Shown here: positions 53,801 to 64,000 of the stretch, piece by piece
How positions within the stretch are numbered: position 1 is the first letter of the stretch
How the letters are laid out: the number at the start of each line of letters is the position of its first letter
NCBI GenBank assembly: GCA_027972325.1
Contig: JAPMOS010000023.1
Coordinates: 382,001-446,000, forward strand
Length of the DNA: 64,000 nt
Source of the DNA: Paratrimastix pyriformis
Taxonomy: Eukaryota; Preaxostyla; Paratrimastigidae
Direction: 5' to 3'
Notes under the pieces: generated by a model
What the model saw: only the letters and a program-made list of their open reading frames with translations
Told to the model about the DNA's origin: nothing
Databases searched by the model: none
Position numbers and translations under genes: made by a program

Positions 53801-56800
53801 CGGGGTTGCAGCCGCCAAGCCCGCCAAGCTCTGTCGCCGCACCGCTCGCCCAGCGACCGGCCGCACCGCCCGCCGCAGCCCCATCCCGTCCGCACCGCCC
53901 CTCGCCTGCCCCGCCCCGCCCCGACCCGCCACCCGCACCGCCTCGCCCTACCCTGCCCTGCCCTGCCCTGCCCCGCCCCATCCGGGCCGCTCGATTGATG
54001 GCCTGCGCGTTCCCTCTTCCCCTTCTGGGCGGCCGCCCCGCAGCGGCCATGGTGGAGCCCGGGGATGGCGGCGGGTACCCGTTTGGGCCGATGGGCCTCC
54101 TGGCCAGCGGACCCCCGGGGGCCCCGCCCTCGACGCCCTTCGTGGGGCTGCCCCCGCCGCCCCTGCCCGCCAAGGCCCCGCCTGCCCTGCTCCTCGCGGC
54201 CCGGCCGGCCCCGCCCATGCCCCAGCCCATGCCCCAACCCCATCCCCAGGCCGCACCCGCTCCCGTGGGGCGCATGCCCGGGTCGGCGCCTGGCCTTGTT
54301 GCCGGTGGGGGCCCCGAGCCCGGCAGCGCCCCGTCGCCGTACGGCCCCCCGCTGGGCCAGCTGGCGGGCCTCCAGGCATCCGACTGGCCGCAGCCGTCTG
54401 GGCGCCCCAGCAGCCCCGCAGCAGCCTGGGCCCCACCGCGGAGGGCCACCCCGCCCGCCCAGCCGGCCGGCCCGGGGCTGCCTCTGCTGCTGGGGGATGT
54501 CGACATCCCCGCCCCGCCCTCCCCCGCCCCGTACCCCCAGTCCCCACGGCCCCCCGGCCACGGCACTCCGCCGGGCTCCCCCAGACCGGGACCAGCACCG
54601 GCCCCAGCACCAGCACCAGCCCCAGCACCAGCACCAGCCCCAGCACCAGCACCAGCCCCAGCCCCAGCGCCGGGACCAGCGCCGGGACCAGAGGCCGCGG
54701 ACCCGATCGGCGCCTCCAGCGGCGGGTGGCCCTCGCCCGAGGAGCGCCTGTTGCAGCGGAAGGCCTGTCTCGGCCCTGGGGCCGCTCGGGTGCCAGGGCT
54801 CGCCCCGCCCATCGCCATGCCGCGTGGCCGCGTGGCCGCCGCCATCGAATCCGCTCCTGCCATCTTCACACGCCCCCCTCCTGGTGCGGCGGGTGCGGGT
54901 GGCCTGGCTGCGGCTGCGGCTGCGGCTGCGGGGCTGGCGGGCCGCAGGTTGCCGACCTGGAGGCCTCCTACCGGACCCTGGCCGCGGCCCTGACCTCGGG
55001 GGCCCTGCCACTGTCCCTGCCCGTGCCGCTGCTCTCGCTGGGGCCCTTGGGGCCCTTGGGTCCCTTGGGGCCCTTGGGGGGGCTGGGGCCCCTGGCGGGG
55101 ATGCTCGCCCTGCCCGGCCTCCCCGCCCCGCCCGCTCAGCAGCAGCAGCAGCAGCAGGAAGCCCCGGCGGACTCACTGGAGCAGCAGTACAAGGCCAGCA
55201 GCCCGCCCTCCGCCCCCACCCGTCCCAGATCCACCCTTGCGCATGCCCCCGTGCACCTGCCTGCCCCCGCCCCCTTCTTCTTGGCGGCCCCTTCTTCTTG
55301 GCGGCCCCTTCTTCTTGGCGGCCCTTCTTCTTGGCGGCCCCTTCTTCTTGGCGGCGCCTGACCGGACTGGCCGCGGGTGGGGCTGGCGTCTGGTGTGTGT
55401 GTGCTGGGCGTGTTGGGCTGGACAGAGCGCCCTGGCGGAACGCGAGCTGCTGGCCCGGGGGCAGCTGGAGGCCCTGAGACTCCTCCTGCGCGCCCCCCAG
55501 GTGGCCCCGGCCCCGGCTCCCCCTCAGCCACAGACGGCCGCCCCCTCGGCGCCGGCTCCCCACGAGCCATCGGCCTCGGCCCAGCCTCAGGGCGTGCAGG
55601 GGCAGCCCGCGGGCCCCCCGTCGGCCCCGTCGGCACCCGCCGCGCCATCGCCCCCACGGCCCAGCGGCGACCGTCCGCCCGCCCCGGCCCCCCAGGCCCC
55701 GGCGCCAGCCCACGCACCCGCACCCGCCCAGGCCCCGGCGGCAGCAGCCCGGGCCCCGCCGGCCGTGGGGCTGCCCAGCGAGGCCGTGGTTTCGAGCCCG
55801 CCCACCCTCAGCCCCGCCGTCCTCAGCTCGCCCCTCACCCGCCCCCCACAGCCCCAGCCGCAGCCGCAGCCGCAGCCTCAGCCTCAGCAGCCTCCACCCC
55901 AGGGGCCTCCCGTGCTGCCATCGTCATCAGCCACAACCCAGGCGGGGCGACAGGGCGCTGGCTCGAGTGCGGCCGGCCCCCAGGCGGCAGCTGGTTCGCC
56001 CCCCCAGGGGCAGCCCCGAGCGGCCGCCTCCACGGCCCCGCTGCTCGACATGACGCCAATGCCGACGGCCGCCCTGCCCGCCCTCGCATCCTCGCAGGCC
56101 CCGCCGGCCCCGGTGGCGATGCATGCACCAGGGGGCACCGGCCAGGGAAAGGCCCCAGGGGGCATCGGCCCAGACCGCCAGGGGGGCACGCGCTCCGAGG
56201 CCCCCAGCGACCGGCCCCCCGCAGCTCCGCCGGCCGCTGCCCCAGCCCCCTCCGGCCCGGCCCTGGCGGCCCCGGGTGGCTCCACCTCACCGACCGGCCC
56301 CCCACCCCCCCAGCCGGCGCCATCCCCCCAGCCGGCGCCACCCCCAGCCGGCGCCACCACCATCCGTACAGCCTGCACAAGCCAGCCAACCCGCGCCAGC
56401 CACCAGTTCGCAGGCGTCGCCCCTTCTGCCGAGTCCTGCCGGCCAACCTGCCGCCGCCGCCGCCAGCCAACAGCCTGCACAGGCCCGGGCCGACCAGCCC
56501 CCTGCCGCCCAGCCGCAGCCGCAGCCGCAGTCGCAGCCGCAGTCGCAGTCGCAGCCGCTGCCCGAAGGCCAGCCGCCCGGTGGCCACAGCCCGAGGCCAG
56601 CAGGGTCGGCGCCTGCGACTTCAGCCAGCCCCGGCTCGCGGCGGCCCGATGAAGCGATGGCGGCGAAGGAAGCCGCTCCACCCGCCCCACCCGCGCCCCT
56701 CCCGGCGGCCTCACCGGGCGCAGCTGCAGCCCCCCGTGCGGTGGGGGCCGCCCCGGGGCCGGGCGGGTCGAAGCTGCGGCAGCGGGTCTGGGGCACCGCC

Positions 56801-59800
56801 CAGCAGCCCGAGGGCCCCACCCGGCTGGGGCGGCTGGCCCTGGCCCTGCCCCCCTACGCGCCCCGCCCCGACCAGCAGGCCCCATCGGCAGCCCCGGGCC
56901 CGACACCGGCAGGTGCCCCCGCCCATTCCCATGGGGCCGGCGGTCACTCCGCATCAGCCCCGGCGCCCGCCCCCCGCCCGGGCGCCCGTCGCGAGCCCAA
57001 GAAAGGGAGGCCCGGCCGCGGGGGCGAGCAGGCAAAGGCCCCTTTACCGGCAGTACCGTCGGCCTCTGCTGGGGCCGCAGCACCACCGGGACGTGGGGCT
57101 GCGCGGCCCTTCGCGGGCGGCCGGTCGGCGGCCAGCGGCCATGCGGCATCCGGGAGCCCCCGCCCCCTTGGCGCGCCCTATGCCCAGGGCCCCGCGCCCC
57201 GCCTTCCCGCCCGCAACGAGGTGGTGGAGGAGGAGGACGCGACGGCTGACGAGCTGACCGATGACGATGGCGAGGAGGAGGACGAGGAGAAGGACGAGGA
57301 GAAGGACGAAGAGGAGGACGAGGAGGACGAGGGCCGTGAAGACGGGCCCTTGATGGTGGATCTGGGCGGGCTGATGGCTGCCGAGGAGGACGATGTCCAG
57401 GTCGAGATGAGGCCAGATGCCGACGAGGGCGAGAGTGAGGGGGACCGTGCCGAGGGGGACCGGGACGAGGGGGGGGACGAGGAGGACCTCGACGCCCGGC
57501 CCAAGGGCAAGAGGCGCCCCCCAGCCGCGGCCCCGCCCGCCATGGCCCACGGCCAGAAGCCGCCCTCGGGCCGCTGCGCAGGGGCCGCTCCGAGGCCGCG
57601 CCCCGCCCCGCCCCGGACGCCCTCGCCCGCCTCGCTGCCGCTGCCCTCGCTCGGGGGACGCTCCCCACCCGCTCGCGGCAAGGCCCCAGCGCAGGGACCT
57701 CCCGCGGCTGCCCCCTCGAGCCCACCGCCTGCCGGGGCCCCGCTCAAGGGCGCGCCGCGGTCCACCTCCTCGACCCTGCCCCCGGGCGTCCTGCCGCCCC
57801 ACGGGGCCGCCCACCGACATGCCCCCGCCCCTCGGGCCCCCCAGGCCCCCGCTCCAGCTGCGGCCCCCGCCCCCCGCCCCCGCCCCCGCCCCGAGGGTGT
57901 CCGGGGCTCCATCGGCCGAGGGCGACGAGGGCGCGGCGGCGGCCATCTGGGAGGCACCCGTCGTGCAGCCCGGCCGGCGCATCCTCGCGGCCCGTGGCAG
58001 CCCCTCCTGCCACCCGCCCAGCAACCCCATGCCCATCATGCCCATGCCCACTCAGCCCCCGGCGGGGCCGGCATCGGCCTCCACGCCCCCGCTCGATCGT
58101 CCGGCAGCCTCGTGCTTCCTGGCCGTCCCAGCGGCCCGCCGACCCCCCGGGTCGCCGCCCTCGCCCACCCCGGCGCCCACCCCTGCAGCCTCGCCGCCCT
58201 CCCCGGCACCCTCGCTGCAGTCCTCGGCCTCGGCGGTGGCCCTGGGCGCCCCGCAGCCGCTCGTCTTCTCGTCCAGCGCCCTGGCCACGGCCCCCCCCGT
58301 CCCCAGGCCGCACCTCGCCCCGGCCCCACCGGGCCCCACCACCCGACCCGCCGCGCCCCCCGGGGCCGCACTTCAGCGCCATGGGGCCACCGCAGGGCCG
58401 GCCGCCCCCGTCCCGAGCATCCCCCAGCCGCAGCCCGCGAGCCCGACGGCGGCCCTGGCGGCCTTCCTGGCCCACGACCTGCCCGCGGCCGAGGCCGAGT
58501 GCGCCGCGGTGAGGCAGCTCCTCGACGCGGCCCAGGCTGCCCTCCTCGGGGGTGGCGGCCTGCCCCACGGGGCGGGCGGCTCCCCGGGGGGCCCCGACCA
58601 GGCCGGGCCGGCCCTGGATCTGGAGGCCCCGCTGGCCTGGCCCCCGCGGGCGGCCCTGCCCACCCTCGAGGAGCTCCTGGCGCCCTTCATGCCCCGGCGG
58701 CCACCCGCGCCCACCAGCCCCCGCCAGGGCGGGCCATCCTCCTCCTCATCCGTCGCCGGACCGGCCGCACCGCCTGCTGTGGTCCCAGGCCCGCGCCCCC
58801 CTGCAGCCAGCCAGGCTGGGGCCCTCTCCGCCCCATCGGCGCATCACGGGCCCGCGTCCATCAGCCTGCCCAAGACGACATCCCCAGTCCCCGCCCCAGT
58901 CCCCGCCCCCGCCCCCGCCTCGCCCCCGCCATCGCCATCGCCAGGTGGCGCTGCTCCCGCCCCTGCCGCCCAGCCCCCAGCAGGTGGCCCTTCCGTCGCC
59001 CACCAGCCGCCGCCCTCGCCGCCCCGGCTGCCCTCGGGCACCTCAGAGGCGCCCCCAGCCGCACCATCGGGGCCACCATCCCCGCCCGCACCCACACCCG
59101 CCCCGCCGCCGCCGCCACCACCTCCACCACCCATCGCGGTCTCCCCTTCCCCGCAGCAAGCGCAGGCCCGGCAGCAGCCTGCCGTGTCGCCCCGCCCAAC
59201 CGCTGGCCCGGCCCCCGCTGTCGCTGCCCGTGCCGCGGGCCCTGCCGCCCGGCTGCCCGATGGGGGGCCCTCGGTGGGGGTCGGGGTGGCCGGCGGCCCC
59301 TCACCCGCCTCCCTCGAAGCACCCGCCAAGGCGCCGGCCCTCCCGCCCGCCCCCGCGGGGCTGGCCCTCGAGCGGCAGCTGGGCCCTGCCCCCACCCATG
59401 CTGATGCCGGGGGCGTGGAGGCTCGTGCCGAGGGGCGGGCCGCTGCCGCTGCGGACGGTGGGTCGGCGGCCCCTTCGCCTTGGGCGGGCGCGGCGCTGCT
59501 GGGGAAGGAGCCGGCCCCTCCGCTCGTGCCGGCCCCTCCGCTCGTGCCGGCCCCTCCGCTCGTGCCGGCCCCTCCGCTCGTGCCGGCCCCTCCGCTCGTG
59601 CCGGCCCCTCCGCCCCCGCCCAGCCTTGCCGGGCTGACTGGCCGCCCCTCGGGCAGCCTCCTTGGCGCCCGGGCCGCACTCACGGCCGCCACGGCGGCGC
59701 CCCCGGTCGAGTCGGGACCATCGGGCCCACCGGCCTCTGCCGCCGCACGGGTGTCCCTGGCGCCCCCCGGGGGCCCCCTGCTGCCCGACCGGCCCGTCAA

Positions 59801-61154
59801 GCAGCGCCTGCCCGCGTCCGCCCCGCACCCCCACTGCCTGCCGTGCCCCTTGCCGCACCTGCCCACGCTCTGGCGCCCGTCCCGCCTGACTCACCGCCCG
59901 ACCCTCCCCGGGACCTCGCCACGGCTGGGCGTCGGGACTGGGATGGTGCTGGTTGGCCCTGCCATGGCCCCTGCCCTGCCCCTGCCCCTGCCCCTGCCCC
60001 TGCCCCTGCCCCTGCCCCTGCCCCTGCCCCTGCCCCTGCCCCTGCCCCTGCCCCTGCCCCCCTGCCCCCTGCCCCTGCCCCTGCCGCCCCGCCGCGACCC
60101 CAACAGCCCCAACAGCAGCCCCAGCCCGACGCGGTGGCTCCGGTGCCCCCGGCCAGGGCCCCCGCCGAGGCCGGCTCGGTCTCGCCCCCGGGCAGCCCCA
60201 CGCCCCCGCCCGCATCGCCGGCCCCCTCGGCCCCCTCCCAGTGGGGCTGGGGCGCCCCCTCGGCCCCGCCCTCGGAGGCGGTGCCCCAGTCCCCGCGCGG
60301 CACCGCCAGCCGGCCCGGCAGCCCCTCGTCGTCCAGCTGGGACTCGTCCTCCGCCGCCTCCCGGGCGCCCTCGGCCCCGCCCAGCCCCGGCCCCGGCCCC
60401 CGCGGCAGCGCCAGGCCCGAATGGGCGGCCCCGGCAGCGGGCAGCCTCCCAACCGGCCCTCCGGGAGCCCCCGCGGCCCCGGCCGGCCCTCCCGCCCCCT
60501 TGGGCCCCGCTGGGGCGCCTGTCGGCCCCGCCCACCGCCCCGGCAGGGCCCTGGCCGCCCCCACGGGCGGCTGGATGTGCGAACCGCCCCAGCTGGCCCT
60601 CCCCGAAGAGGCCGGGCCCGAGGGAGCGCCGGAGACGGCAGTGGCAGGGGCAGGAGTAGACGCGCGTCAGGCCCAGCCTGAAGGCACCCAGCAACGCCCG
60701 GAACTGCCCATCAAAGTGCCGATTCTGCCCATCCAGGTGCCTGCCTTGTACCCGCCCTCGCCCCTCGGCAGGCCCTTCGCACGTCTGGCCCCCGCCCCCC
60801 CCCCCGCCCCCCCCCCCGCCCCACAGCCGGCCCTGTGGCCCCCGCCACGCCCGAAGGGGAGCCCCCCGCCGCGGAGCCTCGGCCTGTCCCGGGGGCAGAA
60901 GAGGCCGCCGGGGCGGGGCCCGAGGAGTCGGACGGGGAGCGGTCCCAGTCCCTCTCCATGTCCGCCTCGGCCTCGGCCGCCCGGCTGCAGCCCCACCTGC
61001 CCGGAGCCCCCCAGCCGCCCCCGCTGGGCGGGGGGGCCGAGGCCGTCTGCTCGCTGCCGCCCACCCTCGGCGCCCGCCTCTGCGCAGGCCCGGGGGTCGT
61101 CCCGTCCCCCACGCCCCTGCCCCCGGCCGCCCCGGAGTCCCTGCCCCTGCCCCT

Positions 61155-61185
<31 letters not shown>

Positions 61186-63490
61186 GCGGTCCCCAGCCCG
61201 CTCGCATCTCCCCCGGCTCCCCCATCGGCTCCCCCATCGGCTCCCCCATCGGCTCTCCCATCGGCTCCCCCGCCTCCGCCAGCAGCCGCCCCGGCACCTA
61301 ACCCAGCCGCAGCCACAGCCGCAGCCGGTCCCTCGGCAGCCCCACCGGCGGCCCCATCGGCGACCCCGCCAGGCCCTGCCTCCACTGCCCCGTCCCGGTC
61401 CGGGTCGCCGGGAGCTGCGCAGGAGCCGCCCCAACGCCCGGAGGCCGCCATCCCCGCCACCGCGACCATCCCTCGCCCGGAGGCGGCCATCCCTGCCACC
61501 GCGGCGACCAGGGCCCTGGTCCAGCCCACCGCACAGTGGCAATGGCCGGAGGGTGTCGCCACTGCTGGGGGGCCCGAGGCGGCGCTTCCGACGCCCCAAC
61601 CCACGCCCGCCCCCGAGGCCGAGGCGCCCCGCCCCGTCGTCCCTCTCGGCGGCCCGGCCCCCCCTGAGGCCACCGCGCCTGTGCATCCCGGGGCCGCAGA
61701 CAAGCCGCTCCCTCCGCCGGCGGGTCCCGCGGCCAGCCCGCAGCCCTCGGCCCCATCAGTGGGCGCCGACACGGCCCACGCCCCATCAGTGGGCACCGGC
61801 ACGGCCCACGCCCCCGACCTGGCGGCCCCACCGCCATCGGCACCGCCACCGGCACCGCCACCGGCAGTGGGGACCCTGGGGACCCTGCAGATGCGCGCCC
61901 TCATGACGGCCGGGGCTCCCACAGCCGCAGCCGCAGCCGCCGTGCCGCCGGGCGAGGCCCCTCGGGCGGCCCCCGTGGCCCGGCCCCTCAGCCTGACGGC
62001 CCCCTCCCTGGGCGGCCGCGGGGCCACGCGCTCCTCCAGCCCGGCCTCCCGCCGCCTGCCCGCCAGCCCCCAGGGCCGCCTCAGCCGCCTCAGCCTGGCC
62101 CTCCCCTCCGCTGCCGCGGCCGCGGCTGCCACCCGGGCAGACGGCCCCGCCAACAACAACAACAAGGGCCCCTCAGCCGCCTCGGCCCTCCAGCCCCCCC
62201 AGGAGATGTCGCCCGCCCCCGCCCCCGCCCCCGCCCCCGCCCCGCCGTCGTGACCCAACCACCGACCCTGCCCTCTTCAACAGCCAGCAACTTCGATCAC
62301 ACACCCGCAGCCGCAGCCGCAGCAACAGCAACACCCGCAGCAACACCCGCAGCCGTTGCCGTTGCCGTTGCCGTTGCAGCCGCTGCTGGGCCTCAAGACG
62401 AGGGCGCGTCCATGCCCATGTCCATGGCCTGGCTGGCCGAGGGCGAGGGGACTCCCGAACAGACCCCGCCCCCCACGGCGCCCCGACCCACGACTCCACC
62501 GCAACCGCAGCCTTCAGGCCCTGCGCAGGCCGCCCCAGCGCCGCCCCAGGACGCCCCCGTCTCGGGTCCCGATGCGCAGCAGCAGCAGCAACAGACGGCT
62601 CCAACCCCGGCCCCCGATGATGCACGCCAGCAGCAGCAGGCGGCTCCGACCCCAACCCCAATCCCATCTCCAACCCCTACCCATATTCCGGCCCCGGCCC
62701 CCGAGGATGCGGCCCCCGAGGAGCAGGAGCAAGCCGGGGCAGTGGGTCCGGTTCCCTCCGAGGCCGAGGCCCTTCACCAGGGGGCATCCTGGGCCTGGGC
62801 CAGCCCCCGGGCCCCATCGCCCGGCCCGCAGGGCGCCGCCCAAGCCGAGGGCCCGCAGCCACAGGGCCCGCCCCACCAGGACGACCGCGCCCCGCGCCCC
62901 GACGGAGCCTCGGAGGCCCCCCCATCGCCCCCCGAGGCGGCCCCTTCCGAAGAGGCGGCCACCCCGCCCCCAGCCGGCCTGCCCACGCCCACCCGCGAGG
63001 AGGCGGCGGCGGAGGCGGATGATGACGCCGAAATCCCCACTCGCCCACGGGTCGCCCCGCAGCAGGCGCCTCTTCCTGGGGGGGCGAGGGGCCCCACCCG
63101 GGGCCGGTCGCTGTCGCAGGTGCAGCCCTCGCCCCGGCCGGCGCCCTCGCCGCGCATCCCGTGGGAGCTCCTCGACGGGCCCCCGCCGCCCCCGCCCCCA
63201 CTCACGGCCCTGGCCACCCCCGAGGCCCCGGCCCGCACCCTGGCGACAACGCCGCCGCCGCCCCCCGAGAGCGACGTCGCCCTCGGCCCCCGGTGGCTGG
63301 AAGGCCTGGCCCCCTCGCCCGCGTCCCCGACCGCCCGCCCACGGCCGCCCTCCGAGAGGCGGCCCGGGCCCCGCCGCCCGTCCTCCTCCTCGTCTCCCGC
63401 ACCGTCGCCCGGCTCGTCGTCCCGGGGCCGCCCGCCCCCGTCGCCCTCGGCAACACCCGCCGCCGCCCCCGGGTCGCGCCTCCGGGCCAC

Positions 63491-63532
<42 letters not shown>

Positions 63533-64000
63533 CCACCGGGCGGCCCCAGAGTCGCCTGGCACGCCGCACCGCCAGGCGGCGCCCCCTCCACCATCCCCAT
63601 CGTCCATTCAGCGCCCCGGCCGGCCGGCCGCCCACGGGGGCCCGCCTGCCTCACCCCAGTCTGGCCGCCCTCGGCCGCCCTCGACCCCGCCAGCCTCGCC
63701 CGGGGGGCGGCCTCGGGCCCCCTCGAGGGCATCGACATCGGCCGGGGGGTCGCCCTCACCCGCGCCCGCGCCCGCGCCCGCGCCATCATCCACCCCGCAG
63801 GCCCTCCGTCGCAGGCCCTCCTCTTCAGGCCGCGGCGCGCCCGAGCGGGCCGTCCCGCAGGCCCCTGGCAGCCCATCGCCGCCCGGCTCCCCCGCACAGA
63901 CAGGTCTGCCCCCGCCCCCTTCCTGGCCTGCCCCGGTCCCCCTGCCCACTCCTGGCTGTGGCAAATGCAACAACCGGGCTGCTCGTCTGGGCGGATCTCC
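50856..64000 (+). CDS. Ankyrin-repeat protein with giant Pro/Ala/Gln-rich region (runs off window)
   Basis: Exons 50856-51068, 51122-51220, 51268-51366, 51470-51568, 51739-51936, 52100-52198, 52367-52465, 52700-52798 and from 52924 encode an N-terminal cap (MSDLIDLKRAILLRDIGALQ) and about nine ankyrin repeats (GLTPLHHACTNGFSEIATMLL, GQTALHLACRGGHLEVMRLLLDRGA and so on). From 52990 the sequence is low complexity: poly-Gln at 53378-53397 and 63485-63530, many PAPAPQPQ-type stretches, an acidic block (EEEDEEKDEEKDEEEDEEDE) near 57225-57330, and patches that look ordered, such as KLRQRVWGTAQQPEGPTRLGRL (about 56770-56835) and LAAFLAHDLPAAEAECAAVRQLLDAA (about 58450-58535). The open frame changes several times (near 56.4, 57.85, 59.85, 60.8 and 62.26 kb). 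These may be introns or indels in repeats, and I did not resolve them. No stop ends the last frame at 64000. Confidence 0.65.
52607..52685. repeat. (TGTGTGC) repeats in ankyrin-gene intron
   Basis: About ten copies of GTGCTGTGT-type units in intron 52466-52699. Confidence 0.85.
55268..55362. repeat. 16-bp repeat (CTTCTTCTTGGCGGCC)n
   Basis: Five to six tandem copies of a pyrimidine-rich 16-bp unit, flanked by donor- and acceptor-like sequences, so probably intronic within the long ankyrin/proline-rich gene. Confidence 0.8.
59508..59610 (+). repeat. 18-bp coding minisatellite (PPLVPA)n
   Basis: Six copies of an 18-bp unit encoding PPLVPA in the frame judged coding at this point of the Pro-rich protein. 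Confidence 0.85.
59968..60062 (+). repeat. (CCCCTG)n hexamer repeat
   Basis: About 15 copies of CCCCTG. It coincides with one of the positions where the best-looking frame of the Pro-rich protein switches, so slippage here is a plausible cause. Confidence 0.88.
63484..63531 (+). repeat. CAG repeat encoding poly-Gln
   Basis: About 15 consecutive CAG codons encoding Gln, followed by HH, in the last frame of the Pro-rich protein. Confidence 0.92.

Noticed and set aside
1-64000. Retroelement, DNA transposon or viral-like gene remnants
   Set aside because: No reverse transcriptase, integrase, transposase or capsid-like motif, and no long terminal or inverted repeats were noticed on either strand.

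Overview
The window is nuclear DNA of a GC-rich, intron-dense eukaryote that builds a flagellum: it carries BBSome subunit BBS8 and the axonemal nexin-dynein subunit DRC4/GAS8. About twenty protein genes are packed onto both strands. The mix (a CBS-fused amino-acid dehydrogenase, urocanase, formate-tetrahydrofolate ligase, one copy of an F-box-like/LRR type, very proline/alanine-rich proteins) would suit a free-living anaerobic protist such as the Preaxostyla genus Paratrimastix. That placement is inference. No prokaryotic operon, phage, CRISPR array or recognisable retroelement was seen.

Layout. 399-5766 (-) MSH2, with a tRNA-Val gene inside one intron; ~5972-8806 (+) dual-specificity phosphatase; ~9147-11702 (+) Glu/Leu/Phe/Val dehydrogenase fused to a CBS pair; 11828-13948 (-) U2AF35; 14052-16065 (+) proteasome Rpn8; 16631-17373 (+) ribosomal protein uS4/S9; 17493-20373 (-) BBS8; ~20606-21135 (+) TM2-domain protein; 21215-21687 (-) Pkr1-like; 21752-24650 (+) DRC4; 24833-26776 (-) three-RRM SR-like protein; 27113-~27990 (-) unknown basic protein; 28026-30058 (+) secreted CBM-esterase; 30192-33635 (+) urocanate hydratase; 33791-40401 (+) valyl-tRNA synthetase with a C-terminal EMAPII domain; 40644-44356 (-) ORC4; 44412-47892 (+) formate-THF ligase; 48236-50771 (-) leucine-rich repeat protein; 50856 to beyond 64000 (+) ankyrin protein with a giant Pro/Ala-rich tail. 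Genes mostly alternate as divergent pairs (start codons only about 55-205 bp apart) and convergent pairs.

Gene structure is the most striking part. I placed about 140 introns by hand. Most exon sets join in frame with totals divisible by three (MSH2 850 codons, ValRS 1335, urocanase 688, FTHFS 632, BBS8 527, DRC4 482). The 5' splice site is not GTRAGT but overwhelmingly GTCCGY or GTCTGY, with C at +3. At least nine introns start with GC, typically AAG|GCCCGC. Introns often carry private minisatellites and long G or C homopolymers, while others are only 28-60 bp.

Functionally the genes are housekeeping: mismatch repair and replication origin (MSH2, ORC4), splicing (U2AF35, SR-like RRM protein), translation (uS4, ValRS, tRNA-Val), protein turnover (Rpn8), cilium (BBS8, DRC4), histidine/one-carbon/amino-acid metabolism (urocanase, FTHFS, dehydrogenase). 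Urocanase and FTHFS lie 11 kb apart and could connect histidine breakdown to one-carbon units, but nothing in the sequence shows co-regulation.
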